DNA of 64,000 bases. It comes from Marsupella aquatica (Eukaryota > Marchantiophyta). This document shows positions 11,481-22,641 of this stretch, piece by piece. The notes under the pieces are model-generated. The model did no database searches. It was not told the origin of the DNA and worked only from the letters and a program-made list of their open reading frames with translations. Every line of letters begins with the position of its first letter. Position 1 is the stretch's first letter. The position numbers were made by a program, and so were the translations under genes. Where the stretch lies: positions 23,808,001 through 23,872,000 of the forward strand of contig OZ316896.1 of NCBI GenBank assembly GCA_973895155.1. The letters run 5' to 3'.

Positions 11481-12591
11481 GGTACTCTTGAACCACATTG
11501 AGCAAACAAGATCTCGTTGATTCACTTCGATCAACTATGAATAGCACATGTTGTCTCACATAAGCTACAAACCAATATTCTTTTCAATCTCCTACAATCT
11601 GTCCCCTATGTCTCATCCTTGCAAGATGGCGTACAGCCCCAAGAGAAGAGGGTTGAGCTGGCTCTTCACCTGGTTCACCAATATCAAGAGCCACTTCAAC
11701 AGTAGCATCAATGTCAAGGCCAACTCGACTCCCTTAAAAATTCACTTGATACTTCGCTATGATATTCTGAAGCTCAGGTGTAAGTTGATTTTCAAACTAT
11801 AAGCCATTGGCATTTAGAGAAAACCAGTGTTTATCATTGAATTTTGTGCATAAGACATGTCATGTATGTCAACAGAACTGTTCACCTCAGCTACAGAGTC
11901 CCTTGCCAATGTCAAAAATCAATGTTTGCCCTCGTGTTTTCCTGAATTTATCATTTTCCCAAATGTGCCCCGTGTCCCAGTCGATCCCACATTTTGGGTC
12001 TTCATTTATAATTTTTTGAAATGCAGCAAGGATAAGCCAAACGAGATGCAGATTAATTACCAGTGACATTTTGACATAGTCTTGATTCTCATTCCCTTGT
12101 GCTAGCAAATCCAACTATGATGGCCAACCCATTCCCACCATGTTATAAATCTATCAACCTCCATTCACAAAGACTGACAAGGTAAAACACAAAGGAACTT
12201 TCTAAGAAGATACATACAAAGAAATGTTGTTGGTAGTTTGGATAACTTTGGAGTGAGAGTAGTTTAGGGTAATAACATTGTCACCTCTAATTATCATATT
12301 TTTCAATATATTAATTTATTTCCAAAATTAAGGGTGGCGTTAAATAGTGTCACTTGGCTGAAAATCAAGAGCTACCCCTAATTAGTGTGTGACACTAATT
12401 GTTTCATGACACTAAATACTGTAAAGAGTGTAATTTTCTGGAATAAAAAGCAATATTGCTTGGAGAAGGCTCTTTCAAATTTGCTATATCTCGAATCCCA
12501 ATCCTGCCACAAGTCCTGCTAATAGCAGAAATAATAGCATCTGCTTGGTATACCACGACCCCTTTCTTGCTTTGGCGCGAATAATCTGAAA
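11481..12591. other. AT-rich intergenic region
   Basis: No gene, RNA or clear repeat was recognised. Short open frames on both strands have biased composition and no domain signal. Confidence 0.5.
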
Positions 12592-13168
12592 TCACTTGAA
12601 GCTGGCAGGGTCGATGATCGGCTTGTAGGCGTCCAGGTCATGTGTTAGAATCCGATTGATTCTATCAGCGTCGAGAATCCATGACGGTTCCACCACTGCT
12701 TGGCCTAACCTGAAAGAGATACTGTAAATTAACAGTGCCTGGCTTATTGGGTCTTCCTCATGTGTAAAGGACTCTCTGATTTCTTCTTTAAAACTCTCAT
12801 CAGACTCTAAAATTTCAGCTCCATCTTCTATTCTATCATCCAAACCCATTAATCTTTCTAGTCTTGGCAGCAATTCACTTTGTTGATGTTGTCGGATTTG
12901 TTCTCCTATGTCTCGTGTTGTGGCGTCCAATTGTTCCCAACTGGTACTCAGTACTCCACTCGTGGACTGTAGAGCTAACACGATTGGTGGCTCTACCTGT
13001 TGTGACCTAGTCACTATATTCACATCCATTGTCTGAATTCTTACATGATTAACTGGTGCTTTAGTTTGTGCTTCGGTTCTTTCTTTATTATGTTGTACCC
13101 ATAATTCACACTTAGCCCCTCTTATATGTCTGGGCTTCCCACAATAATAGCAAGTAAGGGGAGGTCTT
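12592..13168 (-). pseudogene. Retroelement gag-like fragment with zinc knuckle
   Basis: On minus, the frame contains CYYCGKPRHIRGAKC, a slightly irregular zinc knuckle (C-x2-C-x4-H-x5-C). It is followed by a charged region with SELLPRLERLMGLDD and a Glu-rich stretch. This fits the nucleocapsid end of a Ty3/gypsy-like gag, but the family is uncertain. The upstream part of the frame (13169-13272) is overwritten by the TGTGACGCC module on plus, so the gag appears interrupted there. It stops at 12592. Confidence 0.5.
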
Positions 13169-13600
13169 TGTGACGCCCCCAGCACGGCTGGTAATGAGTA
13201 ATTCTGCTTAATCCGTGTTAAGCACGTATGAAGTAGATGTACGAATCCGTAGTTATTAGCATAACGATACAAAATTAGCTAGTCATGATTCTTAGGACAG
13301 GTTTTAGTAATAATGGGAGTTCACGCTTGGGCTGGCGGCGCAGCACGTGACGTATTGCCGGATTAGGGGCGCGTTATGGTCGTCAGCCTCGGATCCGTAT
13401 AACTGATCCGGAGGCAGCTCTCTGCCACACTCTGACCCGGACTGAAGGAGTGATCGGTAAGCCTCGAGCGTGACAAGCTCGGCCTATCGTGAGCAAGAGG
13501 AGCCGATCGATCGATGCAAGGCAGAGGTATAAAAGGTGGACCCTTCCCCGTTTCAGGTTTACCAGTTCTCTCCTTGCGCAAGCTTTAACCTAGCGAAAAT
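13169..13600 (+). promoter_or_regulatory. TGTGACGCC terminal/promoter module (copy D)
   Basis: Begins TGTGACGCC with a CCAGC-ACG-GCTGG hairpin, contains TTATTAGCATAACGA, and carries TATAAAAGG at 13528-13536. The same landmarks recur in the same order at 31475-31842. Start-to-TATA distance is 359 bp in both copies. This looks like an LTR or other terminal promoter region of a mobile family. No coding sequence like that of copy C follows it. Confidence 0.6.
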
Positions 13601-14160
13601 CAATAGAATCAAATTTAAAAGCGTTTATGCAACTGAAGGATGACTTACTGGTTCACCTTGTGCATAGCCGCTTCAAGCTCAACTAGAAAACCTCGATCTC
13701 CCTTAAAGACAGTGCATTGAACACGCGGATGGTACTTGATATTCTCTGGGTTCTCATTTGTAGTGATGAATCATTAAGGGAAGAACCATTGAGAACTGAA
13801 CAAATCAGAGCGAAAAGTGAGCAAGAGATAATAATGAAATTGGTAGAGGTTATTTCAAAGGCTAAAGTTGACTGTTGAAGAATTGTTATGTATAGCTCCA
13901 CAATGCACAGAAGCACGGTTCAAGAAAATGAGTGAGGGAGCACAAGAGACAGCAATACCAAATACCAGTGAGGTAAGGGAAAGGACAACTACAACAAGAA
14001 ACGAAGAAGATAATCAGCAGGAATTACCACGAACACCAACTTATAAGTTGGAAAAGACAGTATTAGCTGATTAGGGAGCAATGGTAGAGTTAAATATAAA
14101 AGGAACCAAGATTAAGAATGTATTATTGGATGGTAGTTCAGCAGTAATCCTTGTAGAATT
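13601..14160 (+). pseudogene. Gypsy-like gag end/protease fragment
   Basis: The plus-strand frame at 13868-14073 reads TVEELLCIAPQCTEARFKKM, then an acidic, Thr/Gln-rich linker. After a TAG the frame continues into GAMVELNIKGTKIKN and VLLDGSSAV, resembling the retropepsin region of Ty3/gypsy elements, where the usual motif is D-S/T-G. It fades at about 14160. It lies in the opposite orientation to the gag-like fragment at 12.6-13.2 kb, so the two are probably different insertions. Confidence 0.45.
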
Positions 14161-16369
14161 CACAATCTGCTAAGAATTACTTGTCGTAGTGGCTTCGGAT
14201 TGCTGAATTGCTATAGTTGCTTCTCGGGGAGTTGGTATCGAGCTGTGCGTAGCTACATGCTGACGAATCCATTGATCCCTGTTAGGTTCGCGTTACCACT
14301 TTTACACGGCCTCTCGTCATGTCCTGTGGGCAGAGAATCCCTAGTAAGGCCCTAGCTGTACTGGATGTTCTTCTCCGTTTCGACCTTAGATTGCTGGGCA
14401 ACTATACTTCTCACCTCTGAGCGCCCAAGGAAGCGGGACAGAATCTCTTTTTCAGCCCGGGATACTGTCCATCCTGGTTCAAGTCCTGCTCATTTCTTGC
14501 ATGACGTCTCCTGCTGCCCGTCTCCTGATTTCTCGTCACAATCTAGATCAATTTTGTTGCCACTTGCTTCAACTTCTTGTTCTGAACGAATTGTCGAGCC
14601 TGCCCAATTTGCTACTTATACGGTCTGCATAACACTTGTTCACAAGTTCTTCGTTTGGTATGCAGGACACTTCAGTTGGAAAGGGTTCTTTCTTGGAGGG
14701 CGATAAACAAGAGCACTCGCGCCATAGTTTTTCAGAGGGCAATGTGCAGGTATGACGGTGGGTTGCTTTGGGGTTTGGATGGAAGATCTTCTCAAAACTT
14801 CTTCTCAAAACTTGTAGTTTTGATTCTCAAGTTTTGATGGCAAAGCTGGGATGATTCGTAAAAGAGTCCAGCAGGAGAATTGATCCTGGAGAAGATACCG
14901 CTACTGCTATGCTTCTAGGGCTTCCTCCAACTGTTACGCTGAGCTGAGATTCCTCTGCCCCCGGGCAAGGTTTCCCCAACAGAGCCTTCGCGTAATGAAT
15001 ATTCTTTCCTTAGTCCATGGGAAGGAAAGATGAGACTTGAAATTTGAGGGCTCTGCAAGATTGCACTACTTAGACTGATTTGAACCTTTGTCAAACAGGT
15101 AAGATCGTATTTCTCAAAACTGTACCATTGAGCTCCGTATTCCCGGCACGGGAAGGGAGCTGACTCAATGGAACTTTTGGATATGGACCGCTTTAGGCAG
15201 CAGTCCTCAGCCAGGTATGATTAATTTTGTATGCATGTCATTTTGTTGGATTTGATGTGACCAAACAACCTTGAATACATTCTCAACAAAGACGTTTGAT
15301 TTGCAGAGTTTATCCTTCATCTTCCGGTTTGATTGGTATTGGCATCCGCCATTGTTCTTGTACACGACCTTCAAGTAAGGAGACTGAAGAGCGATTTCAA
15401 CGTTGTGCGTACCTACTTTTAAACAGAAACTCTTGTTCCAGCACCACGGTGTGACATTTATAGTTGCGGGAGTTTCCTGCTATGAGGCTTATGTGATCAA
15501 GACTTGAGTTGAACTTCAAGTTTGATTCCTTTTTCGTGTTAAGAAGCACAGGGTGGGTTGGGGGGAGGGGAGGGGAGGCTGTTACATTCATGTCGTATGT
15601 GTCTCTTCACGGATTGTATAAGAGCCAAGTTCAAGAATGATGGATAGCCTTTATTTCTGAATTGTAGAAGAGGGAGGGAAGCGCTTTCACGTTCATGTCA
15701 TCTGTGTCTAATCACGATGGATTCTACAGATGATGGCTAGGCTTTATTTCTAAGTAGTCTCTTTTCAGAAACCTGAGATTCTGGTTTGTGTATAGCGCAG
15801 AAAGGACAGTGTAGGCAACTTACAAATGAACGCCTGTCAAGATGCCCTAAGAGTCTGTCCTGTACACAACCCAAGGATAACATGTGACTTCTGGCTGAAG
15901 TATTTTAGTACAAATTCGATAGGCTCTTGACTCTGACCTTTCTGTGGGTACAGTGAAATACGGGAGAAGGAACGAGCTTGTTGATACCTGGATATGCCTT
16001 TCACAATTAGTTCGATATTCTATTCTAAGATCATTGCATTCTTGACAGATAGCCGTTACTCTCAGTTGGAAAGGAGTCATTTAACTTTTGCAAGTTATCT
16101 GTACCAAAGATCACAGCAGAGCAAGGGAGACAAGAAAATACATCTTTGGACGGAGGTAGGAATGCACCCTAGAACTCGAGAGGCTTACCGGTCTGCGATC
16201 CATTTCTGAACACTCATTGTAGAAAGATCACTGGAAACATAGTCGTCAAGAAATAACTACAAATTCATGGCACCTCGTGAAATCTCCTGGATTTTATTCT
16301 GGTAGCAGATCTGATCGTGGGTTGTGGTGCTGACAGAGGAAGCCCAGAGCACCTGAGTTCAATCAGAAG
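14161..16369. other. Intergenic region upstream of the intact PPR gene
   Basis: No gene is supported. The last 100 bases or so (16267-16369) match the leader of PPR copy 1: CTCGTGAAATCTC, TCTGATCGTGGGTTGTGGTG and GACAGAGGAAGCC blocks. They therefore belong to the duplicated PPR unit. A stop at 16331-16333 closes the PPR frame upstream; copy 1 has CGA at that point. Confidence 0.5.
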
Positions 16370-16525
16370 TTGACAAGACTAGCATTTTGGGTGGATGGAT
16401 GGTCAACCCCAGCGTGGGTTAAGGCAAGGGCGAATTTGGTTACTCACTGCAGATTTCCATCTAATGTTAGTTATTGCACGAGAGATCGGTCTCAAGTCAC
16501 TACAAAAGGAATTGGCAGTAGGCAT

Positions 16526-19234
16526 ATGCATCCTGGTACCACGGGTCAAACAATTGCTATGTTGAAAGACCGCCTACAGCGAGGCATTGCTATAGACTCG
16601 TACACATATGTTAAAGTTCTGCAAATGTGCTTGCAACAGAAAGACCTTTCAGGAGCCAAGCAAATTCATGATTGCATCATCGAGAGTGGAATTCACGAAA
16701 ATCCATATGTGGCAGTCACGCTTTTGAATGTGTATATCAAATGCGGAGGTTTATCGGATGCACGTAGAGTTTTTGATCAAATTCAGAAGAAGAGTGTTAT
16801 TACTTGGACCAGCATGATTGCGGGATACGCTAGGAGTGATCAAGCTGAATCTGCCCTCGAAATTTTCAATCTAATGCGCCAAGAAGGCGTGAAGCCGAAT
16901 GAGATCACGTATCTGAGCATCCTGAATGCATGTTCAAGCCCATTAGCTCTCAATTGGGGAAAAGAAATTCATCAGGGTATTCGACATGCCGGCTTTGAAT
17001 CGGACGTGCGTGTAGGGTCTGCTCTCGTACTGATGTACGCTAAATGTGGGTGCATCACCGAGGCAAGGAATGTTTTTGAAAAGTTGACTAATCGAAATGT
17101 CATTACATGGAATGTTATGATTGGAGCATGTGCAGAACGTGGTGATGGTGTGGAAGCATATCGACTATTCCTCCAAATGAGACGGGATGGCTTCGAACCA
17201 AATGCAATCACCTATACGAGCATCCTGAATGCATCCGCATGTGATGGGGGTTTGGCATGGGTGAAGGACGTTCATGGCCACGCTAGGAAAGCGGGACTGG
17301 AGTCAGATTTGCGTGTGGGCTCTGCGCTGGTTCACATGTATGCAGAGAGTGGCAGGATAGGTGACGCCCGACTGGTTTTTGACAGAATGGAGAAACGCGA
17401 TGTAGTCACATGGACTGTAATGATCGGTGGACTTGCACAACAAGGATGTGGGCATGAAGCATATCGACTGTTTCTCCAAATGAGACTTGAAGGCTTCGAA
17501 CCAGATGCAATCACTTATCTGAGCATCCTGAATGCATCTGCAAGTGCGGGGGCTTTGGAGTGGGTGAAGGAGATTCATGGCCATGCTGCCGAAGCAGGAC
17601 TGGAGTCAGACTTGCGTGTGGGCACTGCACTGGTCCACATGTATGCAAAGAGTGGCAGTATAGATGACGCCCGACTTGTTTTTGAGAGAATGGAGAAACA
17701 CAATGTAGTCACATGGAACGTAATGATCGGGGGACTTGCACAACATGGATGTGGGCATGAAGCATATCGAATGTTTCTTGAAATGAGACGCCAAGGCTTC
17801 GAACCAGATGAAATCACTTATGTGACCATCCTGAATGCATCTGCAAGTGCGGGGGCTTTGGAGTGGGTGAAGGAGGTTCATGGCCACGCTAGCAAAGCCG
17901 GACTGGAGTCGGATTTGCGTCTGGGCAATGCACTCGTTCACATGTATGCGAAGATTGGCAGTATAGATGATGCCCGACTGGTCTTTGACAGAATGGAGAA
18001 ACGCGATGTAATCACATGGAATGTTATGATAGCAGGGCTTGCACAACATGGATCTGGGCATGAAGCATATCGAATGTTTCTTGAAATGAGACGCCAAGGC
18101 TTCGAACCAAATGAAATCACTTATGTGACCATCCTGAATGCATCTGCAAGTGCGGGGGCTTTGGAGTGGGTGAAGGAGGTTCATGCCCACGCTAGCAAAG
18201 CCGGAGTGGAGTCGGATTTGCGTGTGGGTAGTGCACTCGTTCACATGTATGCAGAGAGTGGCAGTATAGCTGACGCCCGACTTGTTTTTAACAGAATGGA
18301 GAAACGCGATGTAGTCACTTGGAACATAATGATCGGTGGACTTGCACAACACGGATATGGGCAGGAAGCCCTGGAACTTTTCAGACAAATGAATGCAGAC
18401 CATGTGAAGCCCACCGAGACGTCATTCACAGCTGTGTTGTCAGCCTGTTCTCATGGAGGCCTTGTTGATGATGGCCGTAGAATCTTTTCTGCTATGACGC
18501 AAGATTATGGTATCGAGCGTACTGTTTTTCACTATACCCTCATGGTGGATATTCTTGGGCGGGCGGGACACGTGGAAGAAGCAAAGCAGTTGATCAGTGA
18601 GATGCCGATCGAACCAGATGATGTAACTTGGACAGCCTTGCTTGGGGCTTGTAGAACTTACGGTAACGTGGAGCTGGGTGAACTGGCCGCTAACGAGCTT
18701 TTCAAGTTGGAACCCGGTAAGGCCTCTACATATGTGCTACTCTCCAATATCTATGCTGCAGCTGGGAAGTGGGAGAAGGTGTCATCTGTGCGCACTATGA
18801 TGCAAGAGAGAGGTGTTCGGAAGGAGCCAGGACGTAGCTGGATCGAAGTTCATAACAAGATCCATGAATTTGTGGTGGGGGATACATCTCACCCAGAAGC
18901 GGAAGCGATCTATACTGAGTTGAATAAATTGAGTGAGAAACTCAAGGCGGAAGGCTACATTCCGGATACCCAGCTTGTATTGCATGATATCAATGAAGAG
19001 GATAAAGAGCTAGCCCTTTGCTCTCATAGTGAGAAGTTGGCTATTGCTTACGGACTTATGCACCTACCTTGGGGAGAACCTATTCGTGTAAGTAAGAACC
19101 TTCGGGTGTGTTCAGATTGCCACTCAGCAACCAAGTATATCTCTAAGGTGACCGGACGAGAGATTATTGCAAGGGATGCAAATCGGTTTCACCATTTTAA
19201 AGATGGAATGTGTTCTTGTGGTGATTACTGGTGA
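16526..19234 (+). CDS. PLS-class PPR protein with E and DYW domains (RNA-editing factor)
   Basis: A nuclear gene for a site-specific C-to-U editing factor expected in mitochondria or plastids. The continuous frame 16370-19234 (954 codons, no intron) has alternating motifs from about residue 73: L, S, then repeated P-L-S triplets, P2-L2-S2, E1/E2, and a DYW domain over the last ~135 residues. Residue numbers count from 16370. The deaminase signature is complete: H886 and E888 of SHSEKL, C914 and C917 of CSDCH, and a terminal CSCGDYW then TGA. The frame opens at TTG (16370), where both paralogues have ATG. The first in-frame ATG is 16526, used here as the start; the conserved WVDGWST segment lies upstream of it. 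An upstream exon or non-ATG start is possible, and the targeting peptide is not obvious. Three triplets are almost identical at 303-bp spacing. Confidence 0.9.
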   Translation: MHPGTTGQTIAMLKDRLQRGIAIDSYTYVKVLQMCLQQKDLSGAKQIHDCIIESGIHENPYVAVTLLNVYIKCGGLSDARRVFDQIQKKSVITWTSMIAGYARSDQAESALEIFNLMRQEGVKPNEITYLSILNACSSPLALNWGKEIHQGIRHAGFESDVRVGSALVLMYAKCGCITEARNVFEKLTNRNVITWNVMIGACAERGDGVEAYRLFLQMRRDGFEPNAITYTSILNASACDGGLAWVKDVHGHARKAGLESDLRVGSALVHMYAESGRIGDARLVFDRMEKRDVVTWTVMIGGLAQQGCGHEAYRLFLQMRLEGFEPDAITYLSILNASASAGALEWVKEIHGHAAEAGLESDLRVGTALVHMYAKSGSIDDARLVFERMEKHNVVTWNVMIGGLAQHGCGHEAYRMFLEMRRQGFEPDEITYVTILNASASAGALEWVKEVHGHASKAGLESDLRLGNALVHMYAKIGSIDDARLVFDRMEKRDVITWNVMIAGLAQHGSGHEAYRMFLEMRRQGFEPNEITYVTILNASASAGALEWVKEVHAHASKAGVESDLRVGSALVHMYAESGSIADARLVFNRMEKRDVVTWNIMIGGLAQHGYGQEALELFRQMNADHVKPTETSFTAVLSACSHGGLVDDGRRIFSAMTQDYGIERTVFHYTLMVDILGRAGHVEEAKQLISEMPIEPDDVTWTALLGACRTYGNVELGELAANELFKLEPGKASTYVLLSNIYAAAGKWEKVSSVRTMMQERGVRKEPGRSWIEVHNKIHEFVVGDTSHPEAEAIYTELNKLSEKLKAEGYIPDTQLVLHDINEEDKELALCSHSEKLAIAYGLMHLPWGEPIRVSKNLRVCSDCHSATKYISKVTGREIIARDANRFHHFKDGMCSCGDYW
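17460..18370 (+). repeat. 303-bp tandem PPR triplets inside the coding region
   Basis: AATGCATCTGCAAGTGCGGG recurs at 17531, 17834 and 18137, exactly 303 bp apart. That is 101 codons, one P-L-S triplet (35+35+31). The units around 17766-17905 and 18069-18208 are nearly identical in nucleotides, including silent positions, so expansion or gene conversion was recent. Frame is kept throughout. Confidence 0.9.
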
Positions 19235-20675
19235 ACCCAGATTGAAAGCTGTGTTGGGCTGGCTGGAAAGTGACTTCAAATCAGTAGTCACTGGCGATAC
19301 AATCAGGTTTTGGGTGTCGCAATTCTGTAACATTAATTTGAGATTCTGCAATTGGGGGTTGTACCTAGCCCTCTCCTGGCTGAAAGACCATTTCATGTAA
19401 GAGAAATGTCACGCAAGTTTCGTTTTGAGTGTCAAAATTATAGGTGCGTGAAATCAAGCTGTTGGCTTGATATGTAGAAACCTCTTTTGACATCTTAGTT
19501 GAGTATTGTCCTTAGATCAAAAGAAGAGTTTGCATACAGTAGCTGCTTGCTGTGAACATCGTACTGGACGGGAACTCACATTGGTGACAGGAGACGAAAA
19601 TTAAGGGCATCAAGATCAAATGCGCGAATGGCGACCTCCACCAGCAGAAAACTTCAAGCAATGATTCTTCGAGTTCATCGACTTGCAGGAAACCTTTGGC
19701 CGAGACTGATGGATGTATTCAGATCCTCGAATACATCCATGTCGAAGATTAGATAATTCAATTCTAGTAAAGTGGTCATGTTCTTCTGCTTCAAAGGGAG
19801 TTGACAGTCTGGATTCGACCAAAACGATAGGAAGTTCCATCTGCGTCTCAACTGTCTGAGCTTCTCAGATTCGCAAGATATGGTCGTGAAACGTGCTCGA
19901 AAGCTTGTTAGCTACTTTGGGGTTAGGGAAGGCGTAAGGGAATAATTCTCAAATGACGCGAGAATGGAATGATGCACTGTACAGTACTATCGTGAAGGAT
20001 CGGACAAGGCAGGAAAGTGGACTGTATTTGCAGTAGAAACTTTGCTACGTTGACGGCATGATTGAATCCGAAAGCTCATAGACCGTGCGCGTGAACGTAG
20101 AAGGGAGCATAGTTCTGCAAGGAATAGTGGAGTAGCTTGCGTATGTTGCTGCTGCTGGGCCCATGCCTACTTCAAGAAAATAGGTTCATGTCTAGAAGGT
20201 CTTGAGAGAGACGTAATAACAATCAGAACATTAGGTAAGTACTCAAATGAAGGAGAACACCTTGCTATCATAAAAACTCCTGCTGTTACCATAGTAGCTG
20301 CGCCTAATCTGTTATCTTTTCTTTTTGGCTTGAATTTGCTTGGGTGACATGTTGAAGACGTCTGGTGGAAAGACACCATTCTTCCTTTGAATTAATCCAA
20401 AAACAGTCAGGCAGCAATCAACCACTAAATTTAATGTTCTTGACACTGGAATGCCAATCTGGCAGTTGTTTTCCTCAATCCTCGGCTGTCAATTCAACGA
20501 GAAAACAGGAAATTTTGCTAGCCACACTGGAAATGGCTCGCGAGGCGGACCTGATTGGTCGGGAAATAAGTCATGATGACCAATATCCGATTAATCCAAT
20601 CAGGAAATAAGTCATGATGACCAATATCCGATTAATCTTTGACCTTCGTCTGAACAATTCTCATTGCCAATGTGG
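19235..20675. other. Downstream intergenic region; 41-bp tandem copy at 20561-20641
   Basis: No gene is supported. The first ~50 bases match the 3' flank of PPR copy 1. GGAAATAAGTCATGATGACC followed by AATATCCGATTAATC occurs twice, starting at 20562 and 20603. Nothing else is recognisable. Confidence 0.5.
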
Positions 20676-20826
20676 ACCTAAGGTTAAGTCTACTCCAAAT
20701 CGTGGTGTAACCACTAACCTAAGGTAGTTACTACAACCACCTGAGTAACTACCTCTATGTATATATGTTTCCCTACATGAATGAGAAGACTATTCTATGT
20801 AGTACTCAACATGTTATCAGCATGAG
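20676..20826 (+). mobile_element. Copia LTR end and primer-binding-like site
   Basis: The stretch contains ACCTAAGGTTAAGTC and ACTAACCTAAGGTAG blocks, a TATATATG box, then ACTCAACATGTTATCAGCATGAG. TATCAGCA at the LTR end fits the initiator-Met tRNA primer site of copia elements. It is like the minus-strand LTR end at about 11.2 kb. The outer LTR edge is not defined. Confidence 0.5.
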
Positions 20827-21296
20827 TGGGCTCGACATTCAATTTTTTCCTTTAAAGTGAGAATTAGATGTGGAGGGGTCTCCTTACGAAATTATACACA
20901 GATCTCTGTAAATCTCTGTCAAAAATTGGCATGGGATTTGGATTGCAAATTAGTCCATTGCCCACATAGGCGATTCCATCCCACCAAACATTCACCGCCT
21001 AATGATATCGCCAACCAATTTCACCAATCTCCATAACTTTATTCAAGGATACAATCAAAACATCCGAGCAATCTCCCCGAGCACATCCAAGGCAGCCAAT
21101 CCTCAAATCCGGACAGCGTTGAATGCTACTACAAACAGCTGAGCGAGAAATGTCTACCCAATAATAACTCCGGGACAAGGGAACGAGAAAGGTGCAAGCG
21201 CAAATTTAGATAAGTGACTTTCCCATTTTACCATATCTCATACAGTGATCATTCAATTGAGAATCACAAATTCCCCTCAATCTTTGGACACCCACA

Positions 21297-22198
21297 ATGA
21301 CCACAAATACTATCGGAAAACTCTACTTCCAAGCGTTGAATATAGACGGATCATCCAACTATCTATCTTGGTCTCTAGATATTGAAGCACACCTTGCCTC
21401 CAAAGATCTGCAAGACACCATTCTAACGGATGCCGGTCCAACTTTGCAGCAGAAGGCTAAAGCCTTAATTCTAATTAGACATCACCTTGTAGACTCCCTA
21501 AAATGCCAGTACATGAATGAATAGATTCCCCGCATCCTCTGGATGACCTACACTCAAGATTTGACCACACGTGCACAATTTTTCTACTTGTAGCAAGGCA
21601 TGATTGGGTTAATCTTAGAGTTCAAGACCACAAAACTATTGCGATTACAACATCGAACTATTCAGAATTGTTGCACAATTGGCCATCTGTGGACAACCAG
21701 TGGGAGATGAAGAGCATTGAGAAAACATTGTCCACATTCCACTCCACCAACCTAGTCCTATCCACACAATACAGGAACATGAACTTCACTAAATATTCTG
21801 AGTTGATCGCACATATGTTGTTGGCCAAAAAACATCAACTATTACTACTACAGAACACAAAAACAAGACCCCCATGCACACTCCCACCACAACCAAATAC
21901 AGAAACACATTACAATGTACAAGGGAGGGAAAACGGGACCTCATTTGGTGGGAGAGGGGGAAGTAGAGGGAGAGCACTCCAAACGGGCCGAGGAAACAAC
22001 TTCAGACGCGGTGGCAGAAGCAATACATACCAAGGAAGGGGTCGCGGAAGACCCAGGTTCAGCGGCAACAATTATCGGAATACCTGGAGAAGAGATACAT
22101 ACATTTTTGTGCAGCCCAGCAATCACAATGCCCGGTCTTTGCAATCTTTATCGTGGTCTTTTTGCCATGAGTGCCCAAAAAAGACCGTCCCGCCATGA
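21297..22198 (+). pseudogene. Copia gag relic (same family as at 10.6 kb)
   Basis: ATG at 21297 opens MTTNTIGKLYFQALNIDG, closely matching the minus-strand gag at 10628, with DLQDTILTDAGPTLQQKAKA. A TAG at 21522-21524 stops it where the other copy has TAT (MNEY). After a frame change the gag resumes with IEKTLSTFHSTNLVLSTQYR and KYSELIAHMLLAKKHQ, then a Gly/Arg-rich tract (21930-22080). Protease, integrase and RT are missing. The two copies are broken at different codons, so neither can have supplied an intact gag recently. Confidence 0.8.
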
Positions 22199-22265
22199 AA
22201 ATACAAAGGAACCAATATTACAAAGTAAGTCGATCCCCATGCCATTCTTTAAATGTCACTACGTC
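22145..22265 (+). repeat. Dispersed repeat shared with 36418-36525
   Basis: TGGTCTTTTTGCCATGAGTG, then CCAAAAAAGACCGTC, CGCCATGAAAATACAAAG, and GTCGATCCCCATGCCATTCT correspond block by block to 36418-36525. It overlaps the end of the gag relic. Origin unknown. Confidence 0.65.
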
Positions 22266-22299
22266 GAGAGCCCGAATAGCACTGCGACCATCTTCCCGT

Positions 22300-22641
22300 T
22301 GTCATAAGGAAATTAAAATAATATGAAGAATGACTTGGTTTTGTATGAAAATATAAAAGTAGAAATTTTCAGTAAGATTTATATGATAACAAGTAGATTT
22401 TGGGTTTTACCAAGTAAAATTGTAAGTCTTGGTAATTTTCAAAATCTACCATAGTAAATAGTAATTTCTAGAATTTACCATAGTTAAAAGGTAAATTCCG
22501 GTAACTTCTAGAATGTACCATTGTAAATAGTAATTTCTAGTATTTACCATAGTAAAAGGTAAATTTTGGTAACTTCTAGAATTTACCATGGTAAAAAAGT
22601 AAGTTCTAGACTTTATGTGGTAAAAAAGTAAAATCTAGTAA
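22300..22641 (+). mobile_element. Left LTR-like end of a gypsy element
   Basis: Starts TGTCATAAGGAAATTAAAAT and matches 26017-26357 over about 340 bp with few changes. It then diverges sharply after GTAAAATCTAGTAA. The second half is an array of TTCTAGAATTTACCA / GGTAAATT palindromic units. It is either a truncated 5' LTR of the element whose pol lies at 24.5-26.0 kb or a separate LTR fragment. Confidence 0.7.

Noticed and set aside
17606-18403. 265-codon minus-strand frame opposite the PPR gene
   Set aside because: It is antisense to the tandem PPR triplets and repeats with their 303-bp period, so it is a shadow of the real gene.
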